Notes: a model not told the origin generated them from the letters alone. A DNA stretch of 64,000 nucleotides from Ectopseudomonas chengduensis (GCF_900102635.1 NZ_FMZQ01000006.1:124001-188000); one strand, 5' to 3'; positions 19,299-28,980 are shown, counted from the first letter of the stretch. Made by a program: numbers and translations.

Positions 19299-19367
19299 AG
19301 GTTCGTGGTTCCGCAAGGCCTCTAGGCTTTCGCCACGCCTGGCCTGACTACCAGTCCGTAGCCCGGA

Positions 19368-19417
19368 TGCAATCCGGGAACTTTCATCGCCTGTCTCCCG
19401 GATTTCATCCGGGCTAC
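19368..19417. repeat. REP-like palindrome, class A, overlapping a gene end
   Basis: A paired class A element. Its right arm ends in GGGCTAC and overlaps the 3' end of the EamA gene: the CTA at 19414-19416 is that gene's TAG stop codon read on the minus strand. Confidence 0.85.
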
Positions 19418-20304
19418 GTTTTGGTCACGTTCGGCCGCACCACCAGCCACAGGGCCAATGCGATCAGTACGCCGCCCGGCAGATAGTCCCAGCTCAGCGG
19501 TTCGCCCAGCAGCAGGGCGCCCCAGAGGACGCCGAACGGCGGGATCAGGAAGGTGGTGGTGCTGGCTTTGATCGGTCCGATATCGGCTAGCAAACGGAAA
19601 TACAGCACGTAGGCGAACGCCGTGCAGACCAGACCAAGGGCGGCCAGCGACAGCCATACCTCGATGCCACCCCAGCTTGGCGGTGGTTGCAGCGCCAGGC
19701 TGCCCGCGAACAGCGGCAGCAGGAACAGGCTGGCCCCCACCAAGCTGGCAAAGGCGGTCAGGCGATTGTCCAGGCCGCCCTGTTGGCCGATCCAGCGTCG
19801 AGTAAGGAAACCAGCGAAGCCGTAGCAGGTGGTGGCCACCAGGCAGGCGCCGGCGCCGAGCAGCAGTTGCAGGTCGAAGGCCACCGGGCCGGTGCGGGTC
19901 AGCACCGCCACGCCGAGCAGGCCGAGAAACACGCCCGCCGCCTTGCTCGGGGTGATGCCTTCATGGAAGAACAGTGCGCCGATCAGCACGCCCATCAGGG
20001 GTGTGGTGGCGTTGAAAATCGCCGAGTAACCGGCCGGCAGGATCAGTGCCGCCAGGCAATACATGGCTGAAGGTAGGCCGGCGTTGATCACGCCCAGGCC
20101 GAGGCAGATGCGCAGTTTGCCGCGAAAGTCCCAGTCACTGCGCAGCAGCAGGAGCAGCGTCAGCAGCCCCAGCGCGCCGAAGCTGGCGCGAAAGAACGCG
20201 GTCGGCATACTGCCCAGCACCGGTGCGGCAACGCGCATGAACAGGAAGCTGGCGCCCCAGATGGCGGCGAGCAGCAGCAGGCGAAGCAGGTCGGCGGTAC
20301 GCAC
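19414..20304 (-). CDS. EamA/DMT-family permease (RhaT/YdcZ-like exporter)
   Basis: A 296-residue inner-membrane protein with about ten transmembrane segments and two EamA repeats ([14 protein letters not shown] near the start; a second begins near [17 protein letters not shown]). The family exports metabolites such as amino acids; the substrate cannot be told from sequence. I chose the GTG at 20304 because the hydrophobic domain starts there and the length becomes normal for the family; a longer open frame upstream runs through a REP element and the aceK leader. The stop codon lies inside a REP element. Confidence 0.85.
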   Translation of the reverse strand: MRTADLLRLLLLAAIWGASFLFMRVAAPVLGSMPTAFFRASFGALGLLTLLLLLRSDWDFRGKLRICLGLGVINAGLPSAMYCLAALILPAGYSAIFNATTPLMGVLIGALFFHEGITPSKAAGVFLGLLGVAVLTRTGPVAFDLQLLLGAGACLVATTCYGFAGFLTRRWIGQQGGLDNRLTAFASLVGASLFLLPLFAGSLALQPPPSWGGIEVWLSLAALGLVCTAFAYVLYFRLLADIGPIKASTTTFLIPPFGVLWGALLLGEPLSWDYLPGGVLIALALWLVVRPNVTKT

Positions 20305-20399
20305 GGCAAGACATCCGGCAGGGTGGGGCCGAGAGTGTTGCCGCTGGGCGGGGTTCTGGCAATCCGCATCGCGCTTTCGAACGAGATTTGCGCCATCCC

Positions 20400-20459
20400 G
20401 TAGCCCGGATGAAATCCGGGAGGACTTGAGCGATAGTCCCCGGATTACATCCGGGCTAC
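20400..20459. repeat. REP-like palindrome, class A
   Basis: A paired class A element in the divergent gap between the EamA gene and aceK, ending about 55 bases ahead of the aceK start. Confidence 0.85.
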
Positions 20460-20515
20460 GTTTGGCCGGCGTTGAGGCTAAGCTCGCTTCACTCATTTCC
20501 TTGCGAGGTACTTCC

Positions 20516-22234
20516 ATGGCGCAGCAATGGCCGGCCGGCGAGATCGCTCGCCTGATCCTCGATGGCTTCGACGATTACCGTGAGCATTTTCGCCAGATCA
20601 CCGATGGTGCCCGTGTACGCTTCGAGCAGGCACAGTGGCAGGAGGCGCAGCAGGCCTCGGCGGCGCGCATCAACCTCTACGAAGAGAAGGTCGCAGAAAC
20701 CCGCGAGCACCTGCTGCAAGGGTTCGATGCTTCGCTGCTGGACGTCGGGCAGTGGCCGCTGGTCAAGAGCGCCTATATCGCCCTGATCGATCTGCGTTTC
20801 GACGATGAGCTGGCGGAAACCTGGTTCAACTCGATCTTCTGCAGCCTGTTCAGCCATGACCAGATCAGCGATGGCTGCATGTTCATCCATACCACCCGGC
20901 CATCGCTACGCAACCAGCCCAGCGCAGCGCAGACGCGCAGCTATCGGCCGGCTGGCGAGCTGCATCTGGCGCTGCAGGCGATCTTCGACGATTACCGTTT
21001 CGACGCCCCCTACGAGGATCTGTCGCGCGACCTGCAACGTCTGCAGGAGCAGCTGCGCGCCAGCCTGCCGGATTGGGTGTGCAAGGACCCGGAGCTGTGC
21101 ATCGAGCTGTTTTCCTCGGTGCTATATCGCAACAAGGGCGCCTACCTGATCGGGCGCATCTACACCCGCGAGGAGCAGTGGCCGCTGGCGATCCCGCTGC
21201 TGCACCGCGAAGGGCAGGGTATCCAGGCCGATGCGGCGATCACCGATGAGGCGGAGGTGTCGATCATCTTCTCCTTCACCCGTAGCTATTTCATGGTGGA
21301 CGTGGCCATTCCGGCCGAGTTCGTCGGCTTTCTCAAGCGCATCCTGCCGGGCAAGCACATCGCCGAGCTGTACACCTCGATCGGTTTCTACAAGCACGGC
21401 AAGTCCGAGTTCTACCGCGCCCTGATCGGCCACCTGGCTAGCACCGATGATCGCTTCATCATGGCGCCCGGTGTGCGCGGCATGGTCATGAGCGTGTTCA
21501 CCCTGCCGGGCTTCAATACCGTGTTCAAGATCATCAAGGACCGTTTCGCCCACGCCAAGACGGTGGACCGCAAGACGGTGATCGAGAAGTACCGCCTGGT
21601 GAAAAGTGTCGACCGGGTAGGGCGCATGGCCGATACCCAGGAGTTTGCCGACTTCCGTTTTCCCAAGGCCAAGTTCGAGCCCGAGTGCCTGGCCGAGTTG
21701 CTGGAGGTGGCACCGTCGACCGTGGTGGTGGAGGGTGACACCGTGCTGGTACGACACTGCTGGACCGAGCGGCGCATGACGCCGCTCAACCTCTATCTGG
21801 AAAGTGCCAACGAGGCGCAGGTGCGCGAGGCGCTGGATGACTACGGCCTGGCCATCAAGCAACTGGCGGCGGCCAATATTTTCCCCGGCGACATGTTGTT
21901 GAAGAACTTCGGCGTCACTCGCCATGGCCGCGTGGTGTTCTACGACTACGACGAGATCTGCTTTCTCACCGAAGTGAACTTCCGGCGCATCCCGCCGCCG
22001 CGTTTCCCCGAGGACGAGATGAGTTCCGAACCCTGGTATTCGGTGGGGCCGATGGACGTGTTCCCCGAGGAGTTTCCGCCGTTCCTGTTCGCCGATATCA
22101 AGCAGCGCAGGCTGTTCAGCCAGTTGCATGGCAATCTCTATGAGGCCGATTACTGGAAACAATTGCAGGAGGCGATTCGGGCGGGCAAGGTGATCGACGT
22201 GTTCCCGTATCGACGCAAGAGTCCGGTGATTTGA
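20516..22234 (+). CDS. aceK: Isocitrate dehydrogenase kinase/phosphatase
   Basis: A 572-residue bifunctional enzyme that phosphorylates and dephosphorylates isocitrate dehydrogenase and so directs carbon into the glyoxylate bypass. The AceK ATP loop is seen as [12 protein letters not shown] near residue 316. The lysine in VFKIIKDRF follows at the expected place, and the catalytic region [20 protein letters not shown] lies further on. E. coli AceK has 578 residues. GAGGT ahead of the ATG at 20516 fixes the start; the open frame continues far upstream but without a signal. It is not next to aceA or aceB here, as is usual in Pseudomonas. Confidence 0.97.
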   Translation: MAQQWPAGEIARLILDGFDDYREHFRQITDGARVRFEQAQWQEAQQASAARINLYEEKVAETREHLLQGFDASLLDVGQWPLVKSAYIALIDLRFDDELAETWFNSIFCSLFSHDQISDGCMFIHTTRPSLRNQPSAAQTRSYRPAGELHLALQAIFDDYRFDAPYEDLSRDLQRLQEQLRASLPDWVCKDPELCIELFSSVLYRNKGAYLIGRIYTREEQWPLAIPLLHREGQGIQADAAITDEAEVSIIFSFTRSYFMVDVAIPAEFVGFLKRILPGKHIAELYTSIGFYKHGKSEFYRALIGHLASTDDRFIMAPGVRGMVMSVFTLPGFNTVFKIIKDRFAHAKTVDRKTVIEKYRLVKSVDRVGRMADTQEFADFRFPKAKFEPECLAELLEVAPSTVVVEGDTVLVRHCWTERRMTPLNLYLESANEAQVREALDDYGLAIKQLAAANIFPGDMLLKNFGVTRHGRVVFYDYDEICFLTEVNFRRIPPPRFPEDEMSSEPWYSVGPMDVFPEEFPPFLFADIKQRRLFSQLHGNLYEADYWKQLQEAIRAGKVIDVFPYRRKSPVI

Positions 22235-22321
22235 CGGAGGCTGGTTGAAATCCGTTTGGCCCGGCCTAATCTTATAGGTGAGCCGCTGGCTCTTCCCTTT
22301 ACTTGGCAGGAGGTCGTACCC

Positions 22322-22450
22322 ATGCTCGCCAAGCTGCAAGAACAACTGCAAGCCCTACTGCAGGCCCTTGGCCTCGCCCCGCAACCTCAGCCGATTCGCA
22401 TCAGTGAAGCCGAGCAGCAACGCCTGCGCCGCGAGCGTCAGCGTCGCTGA
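22322..22450 (+). CDS. 42-residue mini-protein, function unknown
   Basis: ATG at 22322 with an excellent ribosome binding site (AGGAGG about 8 bases upstream). The product is an amphipathic helical segment (MLAKLQEQLQALLQALGL), a short proline/glutamine linker, then an arginine-rich tail (QQRLRRERQRR). It stops 6 bases before the end of the convergent MBL-fold gene and starts 87 bases after aceK. The ribosome binding site and the clean composition argue for a real small gene; the basic tail could bind nucleic acid or a membrane (inference only). Confidence 0.6.
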   Translation: MLAKLQEQLQALLQALGLAPQPQPIRISEAEQQRLRRERQRR

Positions 22451-22456
22451 AACTCG

Positions 22457-23188
22457 TCAGTTGAGCCGATGGGCGTCGAACCAGGCGTCTATCAGCTCGC
22501 GCATCCGCTCTCCCGAGAAACTCGCGAAATGTCCGCCATGCACGGTGCGTACGGGCAGCTCGCGCAGGCGCGCAAGGCTGCGCGCGTAATCTTCCAGGTT
22601 CGAGTGGTAGGCATCTTCGATCAGTGGGCCATCGTAGAGGATGTCGCCGGAAAACAGCGTGTGCGTCTGCGCTTCCCATAGACTGATGCCGCCGGGTGAA
22701 TGCCCGGGCGTATGCAGCACCTGCAATACCCGATTACCCAGATCCAGCACGTCACCATCCTCAATCAGGCGCGTGGCCGGCGCTGCCCGTACGCGGTATT
22801 CGGCGTAGCACAACGGGCAATCCGGGTGCGCCTCGAACATGTCGTCGCCGACGAAGTCGGTGGCCAGGGTATTGGCGCCGTTCGGTGCGGCGAGGATATC
22901 GGCCTCAGCCGGATGTACCAGGCGCTCATCGAATTCGTGATGCCCGGCGATATGGTCGAAGTGGCAGTGGCTGGCCACGGCCAGCAGCGGCCTGTCGGTC
23001 AGCCAGGGCAGTTGCTCGCGCAGGCTGACCAGGCCGGAGCCGGAGTCGATCAGCACGTCATGCTCGCGCCCCTGCACATGCCACATGTTGCAGCGATAGA
23101 AGGGACGCACGTAGGGCTCGTGGATCAGGCAGATGCCATCGTGGCGGTGCTCCACCTCGAACCAGCGGTCACGGCTGACGATTTTCAT
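22457..23188 (-). CDS. MBL-fold metallo-hydrolase
   Basis: A 243-residue metallo-beta-lactamase-fold hydrolase. The zinc motif is SHCHFDHIAGHHEF (HxHxDH), with later ligands in HTPGHSPGG and SGDILYDG. The fold covers glyoxalase II-like thioesterases and many other hydrolases, so the substrate is open. It lies downstream of the NCS1 permease gene on the same strand, behind a 23-base-arm palindrome, and may be the last gene of the guanidino cluster or independent. GAGGA upstream supports the ATG. Confidence 0.88.
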   Translation of the reverse strand: MKIVSRDRWFEVEHRHDGICLIHEPYVRPFYRCNMWHVQGREHDVLIDSGSGLVSLREQLPWLTDRPLLAVASHCHFDHIAGHHEFDERLVHPAEADILAAPNGANTLATDFVGDDMFEAHPDCPLCYAEYRVRAAPATRLIEDGDVLDLGNRVLQVLHTPGHSPGGISLWEAQTHTLFSGDILYDGPLIEDAYHSNLEDYARSLARLRELPVRTVHGGHFASFSGERMRELIDAWFDAHRLN

Positions 23189-23229
23189 GGTGGTTCCTCA
23201 AACCGGGTTCGCACCCTGCGGTGGCCTCG

Positions 23230-23290
23230 GTGGCGGGTTGCACCCGCCCTACGGGGCGTCGTTTCCGGTAGGGCGGGTGCAACCCGCCAC
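23230..23290. repeat. Intergenic palindrome, class D (GTGGCGGGTTGCACCCGCC type)
   Basis: Two perfect 23-base inverted arms (23230-23252 and 23268-23290) with a 15-base spacer, between the NCS1 permease and MBL-fold genes. Confidence 0.85.
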
Positions 23291-23303
23291 GTTCGCTATC
23301 ACG

Positions 23304-24644
23304 CTACGCCAGCTGCGCCCGCGGCACCAGCACCCAGCGCCGTAGCACGGCGTAGCTGGCAGCGGTGATCAGGAACACTGGCAGCGAAGCGCCCCAGGCC
23401 AGCGGCGAGACCCAGCCCCAGTAGTAGGCCAGCACCGCGCCCAGGCCGTAGGCAATGAACGCGGCCGGGTTGAAGCCGTTCAGGTAGCGGTAGCGACCGC
23501 CGTCTTCACTGAGCAGCTCATCCACCGCGTAGTCGCCCTTGTGGATCAGGAAGTAATCGGCGATCAACACCGCAAAGGCCGGGATGAACACGCTGCCGAT
23601 CACCAGCAAAAAGCTCTGGAAGTTGTCGAGGATGCCGGGGATCTGCGAGCCGAGGATCGACAGCACGCCGATGCACAGTGCCGGCTTCCAGAACGGGGTT
23701 TTCGGGCTGATGTTCAGGTACGACAGCGAGGCGCTGTACACGCACATGACGTTGGTGGTCATCACCGAGAGGAACACCACGATGGCCGCTGGCAGGCCGA
23801 AGCCGAAACCAGCCAACAGCACGGCCGGGTCGTAGGTCTGCTCCATGCCGCTCAGCACCGAGAAGCCCGAGACGGTCGCGCCCAGGCCCATGGCCAGCAG
23901 GGTGGCGGCGACATAGCCGACCCAGGTACCGATCCCCGCCACGCGTTGGCTACGGCAGTTACGGTTGTAGTCGGCGGCCAGCGGAATCCAGGAAAACGCG
24001 GTGGCGATGACGATATCGAAGGCGATGCCGGGGGTGATTTCGTTGCGCGGTTCGGTGGGCATGGCCAAGAGGCTTTCGAACTCGAACTTCTGCCCCATCA
24101 CGTAGAACACCGCGCCGGCCAGCAGGAGCATGCCGATGGCGGCCCAGCGCTCGACCCGCTCGATGCCCAGGTGGCCGCGCAGGGCGATCAGCAGCACCAG
24201 AGCTTCGCAGAGGATGGTGAACAGCGGCAGGTTGGAGTAGCCGGTCAGGTGCTCCACCGCGTAGTTCAGGCTCATGCCAGCCAGCAGTGCCTGGATCCAG
24301 CTCCAGGCCAGCAAAGTCAGCAGATTGACCAACGACGGCAGCTTGGCGCCATGCACGCCGTAACTGCCGCGTGCCAGAACCATGGTGGTCAGGCCGCTGC
24401 GCTGGCCCATCAGGCCGACCAGCACCAGCGGCAAGATGCCGATAGCCGAGCCAATGAGCACGATAAGCATGGCCTGGGTGAATTTCAGATCCGGCACCAG
24501 CAGCATGCCGGTGAGGATGGTGGTGACCACCACGTTGGCGCCCAACCACAGGGCGATGGTGCCACCGAGGCCGAGGCTGCGATGCGCTTTATCGGTTGGG
24601 GCCAGACCGTCCTGGCCGAAATGCTGGCTGAGATTCTTGAACAT
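23304..24644 (-). CDS. NCS1-family (cytosine/purine-type) permease
   Basis: A 446-residue inner-membrane transporter with about twelve transmembrane segments. It resembles the nucleobase:cation symporter-1 family: an N-terminal LGLGGTIALWLGANVV segment and ARGSYGVHGAKLPSLVNLL. NCS1 proteins take up nucleobases, allantoin, hydantoins or related nitrogen compounds. Position downstream of the ThDP decarboxylase and gbuA suggests uptake of a guanidino or related nitrogen compound (inference). GGGAG lies upstream of the ATG. A 21-base-arm palindrome separates it from the decarboxylase gene. Confidence 0.88.
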   Translation of the reverse strand: MFKNLSQHFGQDGLAPTDKAHRSLGLGGTIALWLGANVVVTTILTGMLLVPDLKFTQAMLIVLIGSAIGILPLVLVGLMGQRSGLTTMVLARGSYGVHGAKLPSLVNLLTLLAWSWIQALLAGMSLNYAVEHLTGYSNLPLFTILCEALVLLIALRGHLGIERVERWAAIGMLLLAGAVFYVMGQKFEFESLLAMPTEPRNEITPGIAFDIVIATAFSWIPLAADYNRNCRSQRVAGIGTWVGYVAATLLAMGLGATVSGFSVLSGMEQTYDPAVLLAGFGFGLPAAIVVFLSVMTTNVMCVYSASLSYLNISPKTPFWKPALCIGVLSILGSQIPGILDNFQSFLLVIGSVFIPAFAVLIADYFLIHKGDYAVDELLSEDGGRYRYLNGFNPAAFIAYGLGAVLAYYWGWVSPLAWGASLPVFLITAASYAVLRRWVLVPRAQLA

Positions 24645-24724
24645 GGAACGACTCCCCGATGCTTGATTATTGGTATTGGTGGGCGGCAGTCAGTGGTACA
24701 GCTGAATCTTGTGGTTATGCCCGT

Positions 24725-24741
24725 GGCCCGGATGTAATCCG
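24725..24741. repeat. Half copy of REP-like class A element
   Basis: GGCCCGGATGTAATCCG matches one arm of the class A element; the other arm is missing. Confidence 0.5.
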
Positions 24742-24753
24742 GGGCGGGGATGT

Positions 24754-24813
24754 CGCGGCTAAAGCCCCTCCCACAGGGGCACCTCGATTTCCGTGGGAGG
24801 GGCTTTAGCCGCG
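24754..24813. repeat. Intergenic palindrome, class E (GCTAAAGCCCCTCCCAC type)
   Basis: Two perfect 21-base inverted arms (24754-24774 and 24793-24813) separated by 18 bases, between the NCS1 permease and decarboxylase genes. It could stop or stabilise the upstream transcript. Confidence 0.85.
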
Positions 24814-24823
24814 ATCAATGTCG

Positions 24824-26425
24824 TCAGGGATGAAAGGGCGCGGCCTCCTGCACTTCGATGATCAAGGGGCGGTCTTCGGACGCGCTGCGTAGCAGCTCGG
24901 CCAGGTGCGCATGGTCGCGTGCGCGCTCGGCGGCGCAGCCGAAACCACGGGCGATGGCCAGCAGGTCCGGGGTGTAGATGTCGACGGCAATCGGGGTGAT
25001 GTCACGGCGCTGCATGTAGCGCTTGATCTCGCCGTAGCCGGCGTTGTTCCACAACAGCACGATGATGCCGACCCTTGCCTCTACGGCACTGGCCAGCTCG
25101 GCGATGGTGAACTGGATACCGCCATCACCCATCAGGCTGATCACCGGCCGCGCAGGTTCGGCCAGCTTGGCGCCGATGGCCGCCGGCAGGCCATAGCCGA
25201 GGGTGCCGTAGCCGGTGGAGGCGTTGAACCAGCGCCGCGCGCCGTCCAGTTCGACCAGGTGGTTGCCGCTGTACACGGTCTGCGTCGAGTCGCCGACGAA
25301 GCGGGCATCCGGCAGGGCATCGAGGATGCAATCGAACAGCTGGCGGTAATGCGCCCAGCCGCTGAAGTCTTGGTTCAGGCGCGCCTGCACGGCTGCGGTA
25401 CGCCGGGCACCGGGGCTGCTCGTGTTGGCTTCGCGCGGGTCGAACTCGGCCAGCAGCATGCGCATGGCCACTCGTGCATCGCCCTGGATCGCCAGGTGCG
25501 GAGTGAAGTTGCGCTGCAGCTGTTGGGCATCAATGTCGATGCGGATCAGCCGGCCGGGCAGGCGGAAGTCACCGTCGAACACCACGTCGTAGTCGGTCTC
25601 GCCCAGTTCGGTGCCGATGGCCAGCACCACATCGGCTTCCAGCGCCAGGTTGCGCACCGGACGCAGCGACTGGTTGCTGCCCAGCAGCAACGGATGGCCC
25701 GGCGGCAACAGGCCCTTGGCATTGATGGTCAGCGCGGTCGGTATATCCAGGGCGCTGGCCAGGGCGCGCGCTTCGGATTCGGCAGCCACGCAGCCACCAC
25801 CGAGCAGCAGCAGCGGGCGTTCGGCCTGCCTGAGCAGGCCGGCGGCCTCACGGATCAGCGTGCGGTTGGGCGCCGGGCGGCGCACGGTCGGCCGTGGCGC
25901 CGGGGTCATGTGCGTGGCGTCGGCGGTGATGATGTCCAGCGGCAGCTCGATATGCACCGGGCGCGGCCGCTCGCCTTCGAACACGGCGAAGGCACGGGCC
26001 AGCACGCCGGGCAGTTCCTCGACGCTCATCAGGGTATGGCTGAAGGCGGTGACGCCTGCCGTCATCGCCCGCTGGTTGGGCAGTTCGTGCAAGTAGCCCT
26101 TGCCCAGGCCGAGGCGTGCGCGCTCGTTGACGCTGGAAATCACCAGCATCGGGATCGAATCGGCATAGGCCTGGCCCATGGCGGTGAGGATGTTGGTCAT
26201 CCCGGGGCCGGTGATGATGAAGCACACACCCGGCTTGCCCGAGACGCGGGCATAGCCGTCGGCCATGAAGCCGGCGCCCTGTTCATGGCGCGGGGTGATG
26301 TGGCGGATGCTGCTCGATGGCAGGCCGCGATAGAGCTCGACGGTGTGCACGCCGGGGATGCCGAACACGGTGTCGACGCCCCAGGCTTCCAGTTGCTTGA
26401 CGAGAAATTCGCCGCAGGTGGTCAT
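24824..26425 (-). CDS. ThDP-dependent 2-oxoacid decarboxylase (AruI-like)
   Basis: A 533-residue enzyme of the acetolactate synthase/benzoylformate decarboxylase superfamily. The N-terminal pyrimidine-binding domain contains the conserved glutamate in RHEQGAGFMADGYAR. A central domain follows, then a C-terminal ThDP domain with the GDGG...NN metal motif (GDGGIQF...WNNAGYGEI). Relatives include decarboxylases of 5-guanidino-2-oxopentanoate (2-ketoarginine). Its place beside gbuA fits a step yielding a guanidino aldehyde that is oxidised to 4-guanidinobutyrate. That substrate is inferred from context, not shown. AAGGA lies ahead of the ATG. Confidence 0.85.
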   Translation of the reverse strand: MTTCGEFLVKQLEAWGVDTVFGIPGVHTVELYRGLPSSSIRHITPRHEQGAGFMADGYARVSGKPGVCFIITGPGMTNILTAMGQAYADSIPMLVISSVNERARLGLGKGYLHELPNQRAMTAGVTAFSHTLMSVEELPGVLARAFAVFEGERPRPVHIELPLDIITADATHMTPAPRPTVRRPAPNRTLIREAAGLLRQAERPLLLLGGGCVAAESEARALASALDIPTALTINAKGLLPPGHPLLLGSNQSLRPVRNLALEADVVLAIGTELGETDYDVVFDGDFRLPGRLIRIDIDAQQLQRNFTPHLAIQGDARVAMRMLLAEFDPREANTSSPGARRTAAVQARLNQDFSGWAHYRQLFDCILDALPDARFVGDSTQTVYSGNHLVELDGARRWFNASTGYGTLGYGLPAAIGAKLAEPARPVISLMGDGGIQFTIAELASAVEARVGIIVLLWNNAGYGEIKRYMQRRDITPIAVDIYTPDLLAIARGFGCAAERARDHAHLAELLRSASEDRPLIIEVQEAAPFHP

Positions 26426-26446
26426 GGTCAGGTCCTTGTGTCGACG

Positions 26447-27841
26447 TCAGCCGACGATCCAGTGCGCCATCAGCGCGATGATCGGCAGGGTGATCAGGGT
26501 GCGGATGATGAAGATGACGAACAGCTCCAGCAGATTCAGCGGCAGCTTGGCCTTGATGATCAGCACGCCGACTTCCGACATGTAGATCAGCTGGGTCAGC
26601 GACACGCAGGCCACCACGAAACGGGTCAGTTCGCTCTCGATGCCCTTGCCCAGCACCGCTGGCAGGAACATGTCGGCGAAGCCCACCAGCATCGCCGGCG
26701 CTGCCTTGGTGGCTTCCGGCAGTTGCAGCAGCTCGAGAAGCGGCACGATGGGAGCGGACAGCCAGTTGAAGATCGGGGTGAACTCGGCGATGGCCAACGA
26801 TACCGTACCAATGGCCATTACCAGCGGCAGCAGGCCCAGCCAGATGTCGACCACGTTGTGCACGCCGACCTTGACCATCTGCCCCGGCGAGGGATTGGCG
26901 TTGGCGCGCCTGACCGCCTGCAGCAGGCCCCAACGCAGCAGCGAGGTGCCGGCCGGCACGTCTTCCTTGATCTGCTTGCCGACGCCGGCGACGTACTCGT
27001 CCTTCTTCCACGACAGCGGTGGAATGCGCGGGGTGATGATGGCGGCAGCCAGACCGGCGACCACCACGGTCAGGTAGAAGGGCACGAACAGATGGTCGAG
27101 CTTCATGAAACTGGTGATCAGCAGGCTGAAGGCGATCGAGGCGATGGAGAAGTTGGTGGCGATCACCGCCGCTTCCCGGGCGCTGTAGAAACCCTTCTGG
27201 TACTGCTGCGCGGTGATCAGCACGCCGACGGTGCCGGAGCCGAGCCAGCTGGCGATGGCGTCGATGGCCGAGCGTCCGGGCAGGCCGAAAATCTTGCGGA
27301 ACACATTGCGCACCAGGGTGCCGCAGAACTCCATCAGGCCGTAGTCGGTAAGCAGCGGCAGGATCAGGCCGGCGACCAGGAAGAAGGTGATCAACACCGG
27401 CGCCAGGTCTTTCAATACCACCCCGCCGGTATTGGCGTTCCACACCCATTCCGGGCCGAATTGCCAGAACGTCATGGCCGCGAACAGCCCGCCGAGCACG
27501 CGCAGGGCGAGCCACAGCGGCGGCAGCACGAACAGGTCGTTCAACGCGCGACGCTCGGTAAGCCAGCGTGGCTTGAGCAGGCTGCCAAACAGGCCCAGGA
27601 CTGCCGAGACGATTAGCAGCCCCGTGGCGATGGCAGGCAGCTGATCGCTGACGGCAGCCTTGAGTGCGTCAGCCATGACGCCGAGGCCGATGGTGACCTT
27701 TTCTTCGTAAACGATGGGGGTGAGAAACAGCAGTACGCCGAGCAACGAGGGGATAAGGAAGATCAGTAACTGACGCACGCTGTAGGGGTTATCGGTCGGT
27801 GGCTGGTCGTCCAGCAGCGGTATGGTTTCGTCACGATTCAT
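26447..27841 (-). CDS. YjiH-family membrane protein (nucleoside-recognition/Gate domain)
   Basis: A 464-residue inner-membrane protein with about ten transmembrane segments. Gate-type segments include WLGSGTVGVLITAQQYQKG and PAMLVGFADMFLPAVLGKG, as in the YjiH family. The transport substrate is not established for the family. It lies between gbuA and the decarboxylase gene (21-base gap to the latter), so movement of a guanidino substrate or product such as urea or GABA is possible. The start is the ATG at 27841 with AAGGTG upstream; longer in-frame extensions run into the gbuA gene. Confidence 0.82.
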   Translation of the reverse strand: MNRDETIPLLDDQPPTDNPYSVRQLLIFLIPSLLGVLLFLTPIVYEEKVTIGLGVMADALKAAVSDQLPAIATGLLIVSAVLGLFGSLLKPRWLTERRALNDLFVLPPLWLALRVLGGLFAAMTFWQFGPEWVWNANTGGVVLKDLAPVLITFFLVAGLILPLLTDYGLMEFCGTLVRNVFRKIFGLPGRSAIDAIASWLGSGTVGVLITAQQYQKGFYSAREAAVIATNFSIASIAFSLLITSFMKLDHLFVPFYLTVVVAGLAAAIITPRIPPLSWKKDEYVAGVGKQIKEDVPAGTSLLRWGLLQAVRRANANPSPGQMVKVGVHNVVDIWLGLLPLVMAIGTVSLAIAEFTPIFNWLSAPIVPLLELLQLPEATKAAPAMLVGFADMFLPAVLGKGIESELTRFVVACVSLTQLIYMSEVGVLIIKAKLPLNLLELFVIFIIRTLITLPIIALMAHWIVG

Positions 27842-27869
27842 CTGGGCACCTTGATTGTTTTTGTATGTA

Positions 27870-27893
27870 CCGGGCGCCTCGCGGGGCGCCCGG
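27870..27893 (-). terminator. GC-rich hairpin between gbuA and the YjiH gene
   Basis: Arms CCGGGCGCC and GGCGCCCGG with a 6-base loop, 22 bases after the gbuA stop. No T tract follows, so it more likely tunes or stabilises the gbuA transcript than ends it fully. Confidence 0.5.
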
Positions 27894-27915
27894 GCGGAGC
27901 AGTAAAAGCCGACGG

Positions 27916-28875
27916 TCAGCGACGCTGAACCCCCGGAAGCACGCAGAGCATTTCGTACAGCAGGTTGGCGCCGAGCAACGAGGTGTTGCCGGTGGTGTCG
28001 TAGGGCGGGGAGACCTCGACCAGATCGCCACCGATCAGGTCCAGGCCCTGGCAACCACGGATGATCTCGATGGCCTGGATGGTGGTCAGACCGCCGATTT
28101 CCGGGGTGCCGGTGCCGGGTGCCCAGGCCGGGTCGATGCCGTCGATGTCGAAGGACAGATACACCGGGCCGCCACCGACCTGCTCGCGCACTTCGGCCAT
28201 CAGCGGCTCCAGCGACTTGTGCCAGCACTCCTCGGCCTGCACCACGCGGAAACCCTGCTTGCGGCTCCAGTTGAAGTCCTCGGCGGTATAACCCTGGGCG
28301 CGCAGGCCGATCTGCACCACGCGCTGGCTGTCGAGCAGGCCTTCTTCCTGGGCGCGGCGGAAGGTGGTGCCGTGGGCGATCTTCTCACCGAACATATGGT
28401 CGTTGACGTCGGCGTGGGCGTCGATATGCACCAGGCCGATCTTGCCGTACTTCTTGTGCAGGGCACGCAGGATCGGCAGGGTGATGGTGTGGTCGCCACC
28501 CAGGGTCAGCGGTTTGATGCCGAGTTCGACGATCTCGTCGTAGGCCTCTTCGATGATGCGCACGGCGTCGAGCAGGTTGAAGGTGTTGATCGCCACGTCG
28601 CCGATATCGGCCACGTTGAGCGAGTCGAAAGGAGCGGCACCGGTGGCCATGTTGTACGGGCGGATCATCACCGACTGGGCGCGGATCTCACGTGGGCCGA
28701 AGCGAGTGCCGGAGCGTAGTGAGGTGCCGATGTCCAGCGGCACGCCGACGAAGGCGGCGTCGAGCTGGCGTTTTTCCTCGGTGCTCTGGATGTGGGGCAG
28801 GCGCATCATGGTGGCGATGCCGCCGAAGCGGGGCATTTCATTGCCGCCCAGGGGCTGGTGGAAGGTCTTGTCCAT
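27916..28875 (-). CDS. gbuA: Guanidinobutyrase (4-guanidinobutyrate to GABA and urea)
   Basis: A 319-residue ureohydrolase of the arginase/agmatinase family, the same length as, and closely similar to, P. aeruginosa GbuA as I recall it. The dinuclear manganese ligands are all present: H129 (GGDHT), D152/H154/D156 (HIDAHAD) and D243/D245 (SFDIDGIDP). It hydrolyses 4-guanidinobutyrate to GABA and urea in the cytoplasm. GAGG lies ahead of the ATG. The 146-base upstream gap contains a 26-base dyad (28955-28980), so it probably has its own promoter or an internal control point. The specificity call rests on similarity; other guanidino acids are possible. Confidence 0.93.
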   Translation of the reverse strand: MDKTFHQPLGGNEMPRFGGIATMMRLPHIQSTEEKRQLDAAFVGVPLDIGTSLRSGTRFGPREIRAQSVMIRPYNMATGAAPFDSLNVADIGDVAINTFNLLDAVRIIEEAYDEIVELGIKPLTLGGDHTITLPILRALHKKYGKIGLVHIDAHADVNDHMFGEKIAHGTTFRRAQEEGLLDSQRVVQIGLRAQGYTAEDFNWSRKQGFRVVQAEECWHKSLEPLMAEVREQVGGGPVYLSFDIDGIDPAWAPGTGTPEIGGLTTIQAIEIIRGCQGLDLIGGDLVEVSPPYDTTGNTSLLGANLLYEMLCVLPGVQRR

Positions 28876-28954
28876 GGGTGGGCCTCAGGCTCGTTCTGGT
28901 TGTGGCCGGATTCTTGGCCGGCCAGGCGCTGGGAAAAATCGGCTGGGGCAAAAA

Positions 28955-28980
28955 CTTACTTCAGGATTGTTTGAAGTAAG
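28955..28980. promoter_or_regulatory. Dyad upstream of gbuA: operator or terminator
   Basis: Arms CTTACTTCA and TGAAGTAAG with an 8-base spacer, 80-105 bases upstream of gbuA. It resembles the dyad at 34275-34300 ahead of the TIM-barrel gene, with symmetric substitutions in both arms. This suggests a shared regulator site, for example for the LysR protein. On the minus strand it is followed by TTTTTG, so it could instead terminate the aldolase transcript. Confidence 0.55.

Noticed and set aside
24905..27616. A 903-codon plus-strand open frame across the decarboxylase and YjiH genes
   Set aside because: Both genes on the minus strand are well supported by domain content; the plus-strand product is rich in glutamine, histidine and glycine and fits no family.
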